This document shows, in pieces, positions 53,518-61,621 of a stretch of 64,000 bases of DNA. The notes beneath the pieces are model-generated. The model made no database searches. It was given only the letters and a program-made list of their open reading frames with translations, and had not been told where the DNA came from. Position 1 is the first letter of the stretch; each line of letters begins with the position of its first letter. The DNA comes from Prochlorococcus marinus CUG1415. Its GTDB lineage: Bacteria > Cyanobacteriota > Cyanobacteriia > PCC-6307 > Cyanobiaceae. Location: NCBI RefSeq assembly GCF_017696015.1, contig NZ_JAAORL010000001.1:744001-808000 (forward strand). Reading direction: 5' to 3'. The position numbers and the translations under genes are program-made.

Positions 53518-55269
53518 TTACTTTTTGCCCTTAACGATGTTAGTTGCTAGTTCTCTTTCCCACAGTTGTTTGTAAAGCCCGTTCTCTTTTACTAAATCTT
53601 TATGATGACCTTCTTGTACAATTTCTCCTTTGTCCATTACTAAAACCCTGTCACAGGTTGCAGCCACAGATAGTTGGTGACTAATCATTAAAATTGTTTT
53701 TTTACTTCTTTCTCGCATTTCATCTATTATTTTAGCTGCTGTTTTATTATCGACGCTTGCTAAAGCATCATCAAGAACGACAATAGGTGAATTTACAAGT
53801 AATGCTCTTCCCAGTGCTGTTCTTTGTCTCTGCCCACCACTTAGTGTAATTCCTCTTTCACCAACAATTGTTTTCAATTTTTGAGGGAAATTATTAATAT
53901 CATCCATTAATCCAGCCTTTATAGCACTTTTTTTGACTAATCCTTTAGAAGCTTTTGGTTCTCCAAAACTTATGTTTTGCGAGATTGTAGAGGTAAATAA
54001 GAATGCTTCTTGGGGAACAATTGCAATATTTTTTCTTAGATCTGCTAATTTAATATTTTTTACATCAATTTCATCTAAAAATAATTGACCCTCAGGAATT
54101 TCAATTGTTCTTCCAAGAGACTTTGCTAGTGTTGTTTTGCCACAACCTACTGGGCCAACTATTGCTATAAGTTCTCCGGGATAAATTTTAAAATTGAGAC
54201 CATTTAATGAATTAAACTTTGATCCGGGATATTTGATGGTTAAGTCTTTGGCTTCTAAAAATCCATTTATCTTTCTCTTTAAATATTTAGTGTTTGCTCC
54301 ATCTACAATACTTGGTTTGTTCTGAAAGATTTCTTCTACACGGTCTAAACTTACTTGACCAAGTTGAAAAGTATTCAATGTAAACCCTAAAAGAGCAGTA
54401 GGGAAAACAAGTCTTTCTACGTAAAGAATTAAGGCTACTAAACCACCTATTGAAATAAATCCACTCTCTAGTTGAATAGTTCCTAATCCCAATAAAATCA
54501 ATAATGAAATTGATGAAATACCTTGTAGCAATGGGAATAGGGTACTTGCTGTTCTTGCAAGTTTTATCGCTGAATTTCGATAAGCATTATTATATATATT
54601 AAATTCTTTCTTCTCAGCATTTTCTTGTGCATAAATTTTGATAGCGCTTATGCCAGAAAGATCTTCTTGTATCAGATCACTTAGTTTTGACAGTGATTCT
54701 TGTTGAATTTTTCTTTGGTTCACCATTCTACCGCCGAATAAGCTTACTATTACAAGGATTAATGGGAATATCATCAAAGCAGATATTGTTAATATCTTGT
54801 TAATTGAAAACATCGATGGAATAGTTAATGAATAAGCTAAGACAATGTTGCACAAGCTTAAAACCGTAAAACCCAAAAGCCTTCTTATGTTTTCAATATC
54901 GCTTGTGGCTCTACTGATAATGTCTCCGCTTCCTTTCTTTTGTATCCATTCTGGGTCTTGTATCAGCAAATGATCGAAAAGTTTCTGACGAAGATTAACC
55001 TCAACCTTTCTACCTATTCCAAAAACTACTTGTCTGGAAAATAGTCTGATTAAACCCATACAAGTTGCTAATAAGATTAACCACAAAGATTTAGAAATAA
55101 CAAAATCTGAAGAGAAACCATTCTGTAATTGGTCAATTATATTTTTTACTTCTAGGGGTATTACAACGCTCAATATATTGACTATTAATAGAGCTAAAGC
55201 CCCATATAGAAATTCTTTTTTGTATGGTCTGAGATATTTAGATATAACTTTAAATTTTAAATTTTTCAT
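53518..55269 (-). CDS. ABC exporter (MsbA/MDR-like), fused permease-ATPase
   Basis: 583 aa half-transporter. N-terminal six-helix membrane domain (residues about 1-310); ATPase with Walker A VGPVGCGKTTL, signature LSGGQRQRTALGRAL, Walker B IVVLDDALASVD, and the MISHQLS H-loop. Likely lipid or small-molecule export. Substrate unknown. Confidence 0.88.
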   Translation of the reverse strand: MKNLKFKVISKYLRPYKKEFLYGALALLIVNILSVVIPLEVKNIIDQLQNGFSSDFVISKSLWLILLATCMGLIRLFSRQVVFGIGRKVEVNLRQKLFDHLLIQDPEWIQKKGSGDIISRATSDIENIRRLLGFTVLSLCNIVLAYSLTIPSMFSINKILTISALMIFPLILVIVSLFGGRMVNQRKIQQESLSKLSDLIQEDLSGISAIKIYAQENAEKKEFNIYNNAYRNSAIKLARTASTLFPLLQGISSISLLILLGLGTIQLESGFISIGGLVALILYVERLVFPTALLGFTLNTFQLGQVSLDRVEEIFQNKPSIVDGANTKYLKRKINGFLEAKDLTIKYPGSKFNSLNGLNFKIYPGELIAIVGPVGCGKTTLAKSLGRTIEIPEGQLFLDEIDVKNIKLADLRKNIAIVPQEAFLFTSTISQNISFGEPKASKGLVKKSAIKAGLMDDINNFPQKLKTIVGERGITLSGGQRQRTALGRALLVNSPIVVLDDALASVDNKTAAKIIDEMRERSKKTILMISHQLSVAATCDRVLVMDKGEIVQEGHHKDLVKENGLYKQLWERELATNIVKGKK

Positions 55270-55349
55270 TTAATTTTGCTGATATGATTAAGATAATGTT
55301 TCATTTTTAAATATGTGAGCTAATTTTATAAATGATTCAGATTTTTTTT

Positions 55350-55646
55350 ATGAGTAAAGAACAAACTCATCCTTTACATGCAATAGACAAGAATATTATA
55401 GATTCTCTTATCACTAAAGAAAAACCAGAAGATCTTGACTTTATTAATTTGGCTAGATTGATAAATCGTTATAATGATTTCCCTGGTGAAATTGACATTA
55501 AAAATGATATTGAAAAAATTTTAAAATTTTGGAATATTACTAAAAATCAACTTTTTTCAAAAACAAAAATAATTTGGTCAAAAAGCTTTAGACCTTCTAA
55601 TACAAATAAAGATTTAGTTGGTTCAGGTTTTGATGCTTCAAATTGA
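55350..55646 (+). CDS. DUF3288 protein, about 98 aa
   Basis: Cyanobacterial family recognised by HPLHAIDKNIIDSL, LDFINLARLINRYNDFPGEIDI and ILKFWNITKNQLFSKTKIIW. I take ATG 55350 (MSKEQTHPL) in preference to an ATG six codons upstream with a hydrophobic extension. Function unknown. Confidence 0.8.
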   Translation: MSKEQTHPLHAIDKNIIDSLITKEKPEDLDFINLARLINRYNDFPGEIDIKNDIEKILKFWNITKNQLFSKTKIIWSKSFRPSNTNKDLVGSGFDASN

Positions 55647-55694
55647 ATGTTATCTCGAAATTATTCTTTTATAAATAAACAAATAAATAAATAA

Positions 55695-56744
55695 ATGCCT
55701 TCTAACCTTTCGAACCCCGAGATCCTAAATATTTTGTTGGATGGAGGAAACCTTAGTGATTTAACTTCTAGATTGTTAATGAAAAGATGGCTTAATGATG
55801 AAATATCTGATGTTCAAACAGGAGCTTTTTTGAGCGCTTTAAGAGCTAAGGGTTGTACAGGAGTTGAATTGTCTTCTATGGCTGAGGAACTCTTAAATGT
55901 TTGCCAATTGCCAGTAGCAAGACCGAATTTGTATATGGTTGATACTTGTGGAACTGGAGGTGATGGGGCTAATACCTTTAATATTTCAACTGCAGTAGCA
56001 TTTGTAGCGGCATCTTGTGGTGTAAAAATTGCTAAGCACGGGAATAAAAGTGCTAGTGGGAAAGTTGGATCTGCTGATGTTTTATTGAATCTTGGTTTAA
56101 ATTTAAATTGTTCACTAGAAAAAATAATCTCTGCCGTTAATGAAATTGGAATAACTTTTTTGTTTGCTCCTGTGTGGCATAAATCTTTAATTAAACTTGC
56201 TCCATTGAGAAAGGCCCTTGGAATAAGAACTGTATTTAATCAACTTGGACCATTGGTAAATCCTTTAAGACCTAATGCTCAAGTATTAGGTGTCGCTTCT
56301 GAGGATCTTTTGGAGCCAATGGGAAGTGCACTATTGAATATGGGAATGAATAGAGTAATAGTAGTTCATGGTTCTGGCGGGCTTGATGAAGCTTCACTTC
56401 AAGGAGATAATAAATTGGTATTTGTTGAAAAAGGAAAATTACGTTTTTCAAAAATAAATATCTCAGATTTTAATCATGAAAATATTTCAAACGATAAGCT
56501 TGTTGTATCCGATGAAGACTCTAACGAGGACATATTAAAATCTGTTTTAAATGGTTCTGGGACAAAATCGCATAAAGAGGTTGTTGCTTTAAATGCTGCA
56601 TTAGTCCTCTGGGCAGCAGGAATTGAGGATGATTTGCATGAAGGCTTTAATAAAGCTTTATTTTCAATTAATCAAGGAACTCCTTGGAAAAAATTTTTAC
56701 TATTAAAAACTTATTTATCCTCAGATGAATTAAATTTAAATTGA
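55695..56744 (+). CDS. trpD: anthranilate phosphoribosyltransferase
   Basis: Second step of tryptophan synthesis. 349 aa. [17 protein letters not shown] (PRPP-binding), [37 protein letters not shown] and [11 protein letters not shown] motifs. The TGA stop overlaps carA (TGATG). Confidence 0.97.
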   Translation: MPSNLSNPEILNILLDGGNLSDLTSRLLMKRWLNDEISDVQTGAFLSALRAKGCTGVELSSMAEELLNVCQLPVARPNLYMVDTCGTGGDGANTFNISTAVAFVAASCGVKIAKHGNKSASGKVGSADVLLNLGLNLNCSLEKIISAVNEIGITFLFAPVWHKSLIKLAPLRKALGIRTVFNQLGPLVNPLRPNAQVLGVASEDLLEPMGSALLNMGMNRVIVVHGSGGLDEASLQGDNKLVFVEKGKLRFSKINISDFNHENISNDKLVVSDEDSNEDILKSVLNGSGTKSHKEVVALNAALVLWAAGIEDDLHEGFNKALFSINQGTPWKKFLLLKTYLSSDELNLN

Positions 56745-57883
56745 TGAGTAATCCATATAAGAAAAACGCAAAATTAGTTTTAAGTAATGGGATTATATTT
56801 CCTGGATTTTCTTTTGGAGCTCCGGGTACTGCTGTTGGGGAAATAGTCTTTAATACTGGAATGACCGGATATCAGGAGGTCATTACTGATCCAAGTTACT
56901 ATGGCCAAATATTAACATTCACTTATCCAGAAATTGGAAATACTGGTATTAATCTTGAAGATTCAGAATCAAGTATTTGTGTTAAAGGAATAATTGTTAG
57001 AAATTATTCAACCAATAATAGTAATTGGAGATCTCTAGAGAATCTTAATCAGTGGTTAGTGAAAAAAAATATCATAGGACTTTATGGAATTGATACAAGG
57101 GCTCTTGTTAAAATTTTAAGATCTAATGGCTCTATGAATGGAGTTCTTGATTCTGAAAATAGAACTGTAGAAAGTTGTTTAAAAATGGTACATGAAACGC
57201 CAATAATGGAAGGATTAAATTTATCTAAATTAGTTTCAACAAAGCAAAAATATTTATGGAGAAATCCTACAGAAACAGATTTTAATGTCGGAAAAGGATG
57301 CTCTGAAAATCCTAATAAATTAAAAGTAATAGCAATTGATTTTGGTATAAAAAAATCAATTTTAAATAGACTAGTCTCCCATGGTTGTGAAATTTTAGTT
57401 TTACCTTCCCAATCTTCTTTAAATGATGTCCTATCTTATAAGCCTGATGGGATATTCTTCTCAAATGGTCCAGGCGATCCTTCTTCTGTGACTGAAGGTA
57501 TAGATTTAGCTAGATCACTTATTGAACATGGTGAAATACCTATGTTTGGAATTTGTCTTGGCCATCAAATATTTGGATTGGCATTAGGAGGTTCAACTTA
57601 TAAGCTACCTTTTGGTCATCGTGGTCTAAATCATCCTTGTGGAATGAATAATCAGATTGAGATAACTAGTCAGAATCATGGTTTTGCTCTTGACCCTAAT
57701 TCTCTATCAGAGGACATAGTCAAAATAACTCATTACAACCTTAACGATAATACTGTCGCAGGATTAGAAGTTAATAATAAGCCAATATTTAGTGTTCAAT
57801 ATCATCCAGAAGCAGCACCTGGACCACATGACTCAGATTATTTATTTGGAAAATTTGTTTCTCTAATGTTAGAAAGATGTTGA
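56744..57883 (+). CDS. carA: carbamoyl-phosphate synthase small subunit
   Basis: Glutaminase subunit feeding arginine and pyrimidine pathways. GEIVFNTGMTGYQEVITDPSY and the class I amidotransferase active site MFGICLGHQIF with the VQYHPEAAPGPHDS His-Glu pair. 379 aa. I start at the ATG overlapping the trpD stop by one base. Confidence 0.96.
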   Translation: MSNPYKKNAKLVLSNGIIFPGFSFGAPGTAVGEIVFNTGMTGYQEVITDPSYYGQILTFTYPEIGNTGINLEDSESSICVKGIIVRNYSTNNSNWRSLENLNQWLVKKNIIGLYGIDTRALVKILRSNGSMNGVLDSENRTVESCLKMVHETPIMEGLNLSKLVSTKQKYLWRNPTETDFNVGKGCSENPNKLKVIAIDFGIKKSILNRLVSHGCEILVLPSQSSLNDVLSYKPDGIFFSNGPGDPSSVTEGIDLARSLIEHGEIPMFGICLGHQIFGLALGGSTYKLPFGHRGLNHPCGMNNQIEITSQNHGFALDPNSLSEDIVKITHYNLNDNTVAGLEVNNKPIFSVQYHPEAAPGPHDSDYLFGKFVSLMLERC

Positions 57884-57952
57884 CATATTGTTTTCTTTTG
57901 ATTTGATTTGATTATTACATTTGAAACATTAATTCTTTGGAGGGATTAGATC

Positions 57953-58315
57953 ATAGAAGATTTCCAGAAGCTAACGGTTTCTTTAAGAGGAACCCTAGAG
58001 GTAAAAACAAATATTATTGTTTTTACTTTTAAAGGACAGCTTGATGCTTTCTCAGAAAAACAATTTAAGACTTTTGTTAAAAATAATTTAAAAAATGAAC
58101 TTCCATTCGTTATTGATCTTACAAAAATTGATTTTCTAGATTCTTCAGGTCTTGGAGCTCTTGTTCAGACTGCTAAAGAATGTAAAAAGTTAAAGTTAGG
58201 TTTCTCAGTTGTTGGTAATTCGAGAGTTGCTCAAACAATTAAACTTGTTCGTTTAGGCGATTTTCTTAACTTAAAGTCTTGTCTTGAAGAGGCATTAACT
58301 TATTTAAAAGATTGA
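57953..58315 (+). CDS. STAS-domain (anti-sigma-factor antagonist-like) protein with a non-AUG start
   Basis: 120 aa with a complete STAS fold: VIVFTFKGQLDAF-type strand (IIVFTFKGQLDAF), VIDLTKIDFLDSSGLGALVQ containing the phosphorylatable DSSGLG serine, and GFSVVGNSRVAQTIKLVRLGDFL. SpoIIAA-like proteins act in partner-switching with anti-sigma kinases. No ATG, GTG or TTG exists in frame until well inside the domain. GGAGGG at 57939-57944 is 8 nt before ATA at 57953, the best candidate start, or 5 nt before ATC at 57950. An in-frame TAG lies at 57947. Confidence 0.75.
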   Translation: MEDFQKLTVSLRGTLEVKTNIIVFTFKGQLDAFSEKQFKTFVKNNLKNELPFVIDLTKIDFLDSSGLGALVQTAKECKKLKLGFSVVGNSRVAQTIKLVRLGDFLNLKSCLEEALTYLKD

Positions 58316-58701
58316 ATTATTGGATTCAAAACTTGGTTCCAAATGGATCGCCTAAAGAAATAGGTGTTATTCAACTTGCTTGGCTTGGTGATTCGGTATG
58401 GGAACTTCATCAAAGACTAAGATATGTTCATTTCCCTTTGAAATCTAAAGAACTCCATTTATCAGTAGTGAACGAAGTAAAAGCTAAATCTCAATCTAAA
58501 TGTTTAAGTGAAATTGAACATTTACTAAATGAGAATGAAATAGATTTAATTAGACGTGCTAGAAATAAAATAAAGAGATACCCAAAGTCCTCAGACCCCA
58601 CTATATATTCAAGAGCAACTGGTTTTGAAACTCTTATCGGTTGGTTATTTTTAAAAGATCCTAAAAGATTATCAACTATTTTTGAATATCTTGAAAATTA
58701 A
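58312..58701 (+). CDS. mrnC: Mini-ribonuclease III
   Basis: RNase III domain without a dsRNA-binding domain, 129 aa. QLAWLGDSVWELHQRLR, SKELHLSVVNEVKAKSQS, RRARNKIKRYPKSSDPTIYSRATGFETLIGWL; acidic active-site residues are conserved. In Bacillus Mini-III matures 23S rRNA. TTG start overlapping the STAS stop (TTGA). Upstream of rlmB by 14 nt. Confidence 0.9.
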   Translation: MNYWIQNLVPNGSPKEIGVIQLAWLGDSVWELHQRLRYVHFPLKSKELHLSVVNEVKAKSQSKCLSEIEHLLNENEIDLIRRARNKIKRYPKSSDPTIYSRATGFETLIGWLFLKDPKRLSTIFEYLEN

Positions 58702-58715
58702 AATTTAAAGAATCT

Positions 58716-59690
58716 ATGAAAAACTCATCTAAAAAAAATTATTTTGAAAAAAATAGTAAACAATATAAAAAAAATTCTAATTCTAATTTTTTCTCTAAAA
58801 ATACAAATTCTTCAAAAAATAATAGTTCTAACAATTTAAGCAAAAGTGATAAAAATAAAAGTAACTATTCATCCTTAAAAAGAAGAAAGCCAATAGCTAT
58901 ATCAAATTTAGAATTTTCTAATAAATCTCCGAATATTTATCAAGATCTTTCTAACAAAAAAAATTTTGATGATTGGATATGGGGAAAACATTCAGTTTTT
59001 GAAGCTCTTACTAGTAATAGAGCTATTAATAGAATTTGGTGTACATCAGAAATCTTTTCTTCAGAGAAATTCTATATTTTACTCAAGGACCTTAAATCAA
59101 AAGGAGTCCTCATCGAAGAAGTTTCTTGGAACAGGCTTTCACAATTGACTTTTGGCGCTTCACATCAAGGCGTCGCGCTGCAGTTAGCATGCTCGAAAAC
59201 AATATCCCTTGAAAAATTAATCGATTCTTCTAAAAAGAACTCTGCAAATCCGATTATTTTGGCCTTAGACGGAATAACTGATCCACATAATGTTGGCGCA
59301 ATTATTAGATCAGCAGAGGCATTTGGTTGTAAGGGTATCATTATCCCTCAAAGAAGGTCGGCGGGTTTAACTGGAACAGTTGCCAAGGTGGCTGCAGGGG
59401 CCTTGGAACACTTGCCAGTAAGTAGAGTTGTTAATTTAAATAGGGCACTAGAGGAGCTAAAGAAAAATGGTTTTCTTGTTGTCGGATTATCTGGAGAGGG
59501 TCAATTATCTATTTCAAACTTTGATGAAAAAACACCCATTGTTGTGATAATAGGGGCTGAAGATAAAGGCATTTCTTTGTTAACTCAAAAAAAATGCGAT
59601 TTTCTATTAAGTATTCCGCTTAAGGGTAAGACTTCTAGTTTAAATGCCTCTGTGGCAGCAGCAATATCACTATTTTACTTGACAAGTTAA
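58716..59690 (+). CDS. rlmB: 23S rRNA (guanosine-2'-O-)-methyltransferase RlmB-like
   Basis: SPOUT methyltransferase, 324 aa. Motif 1 DPHNVGAIIRSAEAFG, motif 2 IGAEDKGIS, motif 3 IPLKGKTSSLNASVAAAISLF. A substrate-binding L30-like region precedes it. The first 70 residues are an Asn/Ser/Lys-rich, probably disordered extension. Same order as the Bacillus mrnC-rlmB pair. Confidence 0.9.
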   Translation: MKNSSKKNYFEKNSKQYKKNSNSNFFSKNTNSSKNNSSNNLSKSDKNKSNYSSLKRRKPIAISNLEFSNKSPNIYQDLSNKKNFDDWIWGKHSVFEALTSNRAINRIWCTSEIFSSEKFYILLKDLKSKGVLIEEVSWNRLSQLTFGASHQGVALQLACSKTISLEKLIDSSKKNSANPIILALDGITDPHNVGAIIRSAEAFGCKGIIIPQRRSAGLTGTVAKVAAGALEHLPVSRVVNLNRALEELKKNGFLVVGLSGEGQLSISNFDEKTPIVVIIGAEDKGISLLTQKKCDFLLSIPLKGKTSSLNASVAAAISLFYLTS

Positions 59691-59774
59691 TAAGGTTTTT
59701 GTTATTAATCTCTTTATCTAATGTTGCCTGAAATATTGTTGTTTCAATACATTTAGATAATTAATGAAAATTTA

Positions 59775-59802
59775 TTGAATTTTTACTACAAAATTGTATA
59801 GA
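59775..59802 (+). promoter_or_regulatory. putative sigma70-type promoter for the DUF1816 gene
   Basis: TTGAAT (59775-59780), 16 nt, TATAGA (59797-59802). A start about 7 nt on would leave a short leader to the TTG start codon at 59826. Confidence 0.45.
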
Positions 59803-59825
59803 ATTTAACAAGAATTAATGGTCTA

Positions 59826-60056
59826 TTGAGACCAATAAAATTGATTAGACATTTTGGAAACAAACTCGGATTAGCTTGGTGGGCTAAAATCGAAACGAAA
59901 CAACCTAATACTACTTACTGGTATGGTCCATTTATTACAAAACGTAGCTTAAAAGCCAATATGTCATCTTTTATTAAAGATCTCTCCGATGAAGGTTCTA
60001 CCAATATCAAACATTCTTTTGTTCGTTGCAAAAAAGAAGAACCATTAACAGTTTGA
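59826..60056 (+). CDS. DUF1816 protein, 76 aa
   Basis: Small cyanobacterial family: LGLAWWAKIETKQPNTTYWYGPFITKRSL resembles DUF1816, which is often linked to phycobilisome linker-type proteins. Basic, with one Cys. TTG start. Its role in an organism without normal phycobilisomes is unknown. Confidence 0.78.
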   Translation: MRPIKLIRHFGNKLGLAWWAKIETKQPNTTYWYGPFITKRSLKANMSSFIKDLSDEGSTNIKHSFVRCKKEEPLTV

Positions 60057-60088
60057 CAATCGTTAACTAACAAGAAACAGGTTGAGGA

Positions 60089-61537
60089 ATGGATTTTAAC
60101 TCTTTAAGAAAGGATATTAATAGTAAAAATGCTTCCGTTAAGGAATTAGTTAATGATTTTTTTTTAAAAATTGATTCCAAAGATACTCAAATTAATTCAT
60201 ATATTAGTACTACAAAAGATAATGCAATAGCACAGGCTGAAAATATAGATAAATTAATTCAAAATGATGAAATACTTCCTCCTCTCGCAGGAATTCCAAT
60301 AGCAATTAAAGATAATATTTGCACTAAGGGAGTTTTAACCACTTGCGCAAGTGAAATGCTCAAAAACTTTGTTGCACCTTATGAATCAACAGCTTCAAGT
60401 AAATTATGGTCTTCAGGTGGTATTTGTTTGGGTAAAACAAATTTGGATGAATTTGCGATGGGTAGTTCAACAGAAACGTCTGTTTTTGGCGTTACTTCAA
60501 ATCCTTGGGATATTAATAGAGTACCAGGAGGAAGTTCTGGAGGCAGTGCTGCTTCAGTTGCTGCTGGATTATGTGCGGCCGCTATAGGTTCTGATACGGG
60601 AGGATCAATAAGACAACCAGCTTCTTTTTGTGGTGTTGTAGGGCTTAAGCCTACTTATGGCAGAGTAAGTAGATGGGGTCTTGTAGCATTTGCTAGCTCT
60701 CTTGATCAAATTGGCCCAATTACAAATACTGTTTCAGATGCTGCTGAAATTCTTTATTCAATATCTGGTAAAGATCCCTTAGATTCAACTTGTCTTGATA
60801 AACCTGTACCAAATTATTTGAGTGATTTAAATAAATCTATTAAGGATTTAAAAATTGGAATCATCAAAGAATGCTTTGATCATCCTGGCCTTAACCCAGA
60901 AGTTAAGGAATCTGTGCTTTCTGGAGTTGAGAGATTCAAAACTTTAGGAGCCGAAATCATTGAAGTTGAATGTCCTAGGTTTAACGACGGAATTGCTACA
61001 TATTATGTAATCGCACCATCTGAAGCATCAGCAAATTTAGCTAGATACGATGGAGTTAAATATGGTTATAGATCTAATGAAGGTTCTAATCTTTTAGATA
61101 TGACATCAAAAAGCAGAGCTGAAGGATTTGGAGATGAAGTGCAAAGAAGAATTTTGATAGGCACTTATGCCTTGTCAGCTGGATACAGTGAAGCTTATTA
61201 CAAGAAAGCACAAAAAGTTAGAACACTAATAAGAAAAGATTTTGATAACGCTTTTAAGAAAGTAGATATTCTATTAACTCCGACTTGCCCAACTACCGCT
61301 TTTTTGAAGGGTGATTTTATTAATGATCCGCTTGCTATGTATTTATCTGATCTATTAACTGTTCCAGCTAATTTAGCAGGACTCCCAGCTATCAGTATTC
61401 CTTGTGGTTTTGATAATAAAGGATTACCTATAGGTCTTCAACTAATAGGAAATGTATTGGAAGAGGATAGAATATTGAATGCCGCAAATATTTTCGAAAT
61501 TGATGCTCAGGTAATTAAGAAGAGGCCTTTATTCTAA
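60089..61537 (+). CDS. gatA: Glu/Asp-tRNA(Gln/Asn) amidotransferase subunit A
   Basis: Amidase signature enzyme making Gln-tRNA and Asn-tRNA. 482 aa. Catalytic triad elements: Lys in [12 protein letters not shown], cis-Ser and Ser in [16 protein letters not shown] and [16 protein letters not shown]. The C-terminal end [15 protein letters not shown] is standard. Confidence 0.96.
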   Translation: MDFNSLRKDINSKNASVKELVNDFFLKIDSKDTQINSYISTTKDNAIAQAENIDKLIQNDEILPPLAGIPIAIKDNICTKGVLTTCASEMLKNFVAPYESTASSKLWSSGGICLGKTNLDEFAMGSSTETSVFGVTSNPWDINRVPGGSSGGSAASVAAGLCAAAIGSDTGGSIRQPASFCGVVGLKPTYGRVSRWGLVAFASSLDQIGPITNTVSDAAEILYSISGKDPLDSTCLDKPVPNYLSDLNKSIKDLKIGIIKECFDHPGLNPEVKESVLSGVERFKTLGAEIIEVECPRFNDGIATYYVIAPSEASANLARYDGVKYGYRSNEGSNLLDMTSKSRAEGFGDEVQRRILIGTYALSAGYSEAYYKKAQKVRTLIRKDFDNAFKKVDILLTPTCPTTAFLKGDFINDPLAMYLSDLLTVPANLAGLPAISIPCGFDNKGLPIGLQLIGNVLEEDRILNAANIFEIDAQVIKKRPLF

Positions 61538-61621
61538 AATTGTATTAATAATTAATTTGTAATCACAAAGTATAGATTTTTTTAAAATTTTCTCTATTTT
61601 ATATATATAAATTTATTGAAT

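Noticed and set aside
57908-57949. Short TTG-initiated frame ending in the TAG just before the STAS gene (leader peptide or stop-codon readthrough)
   Set aside because: Only 13 codons, no supporting motif, and the Shine-Dalgarno sits inside it right before the ATA, so non-AUG initiation is simpler.
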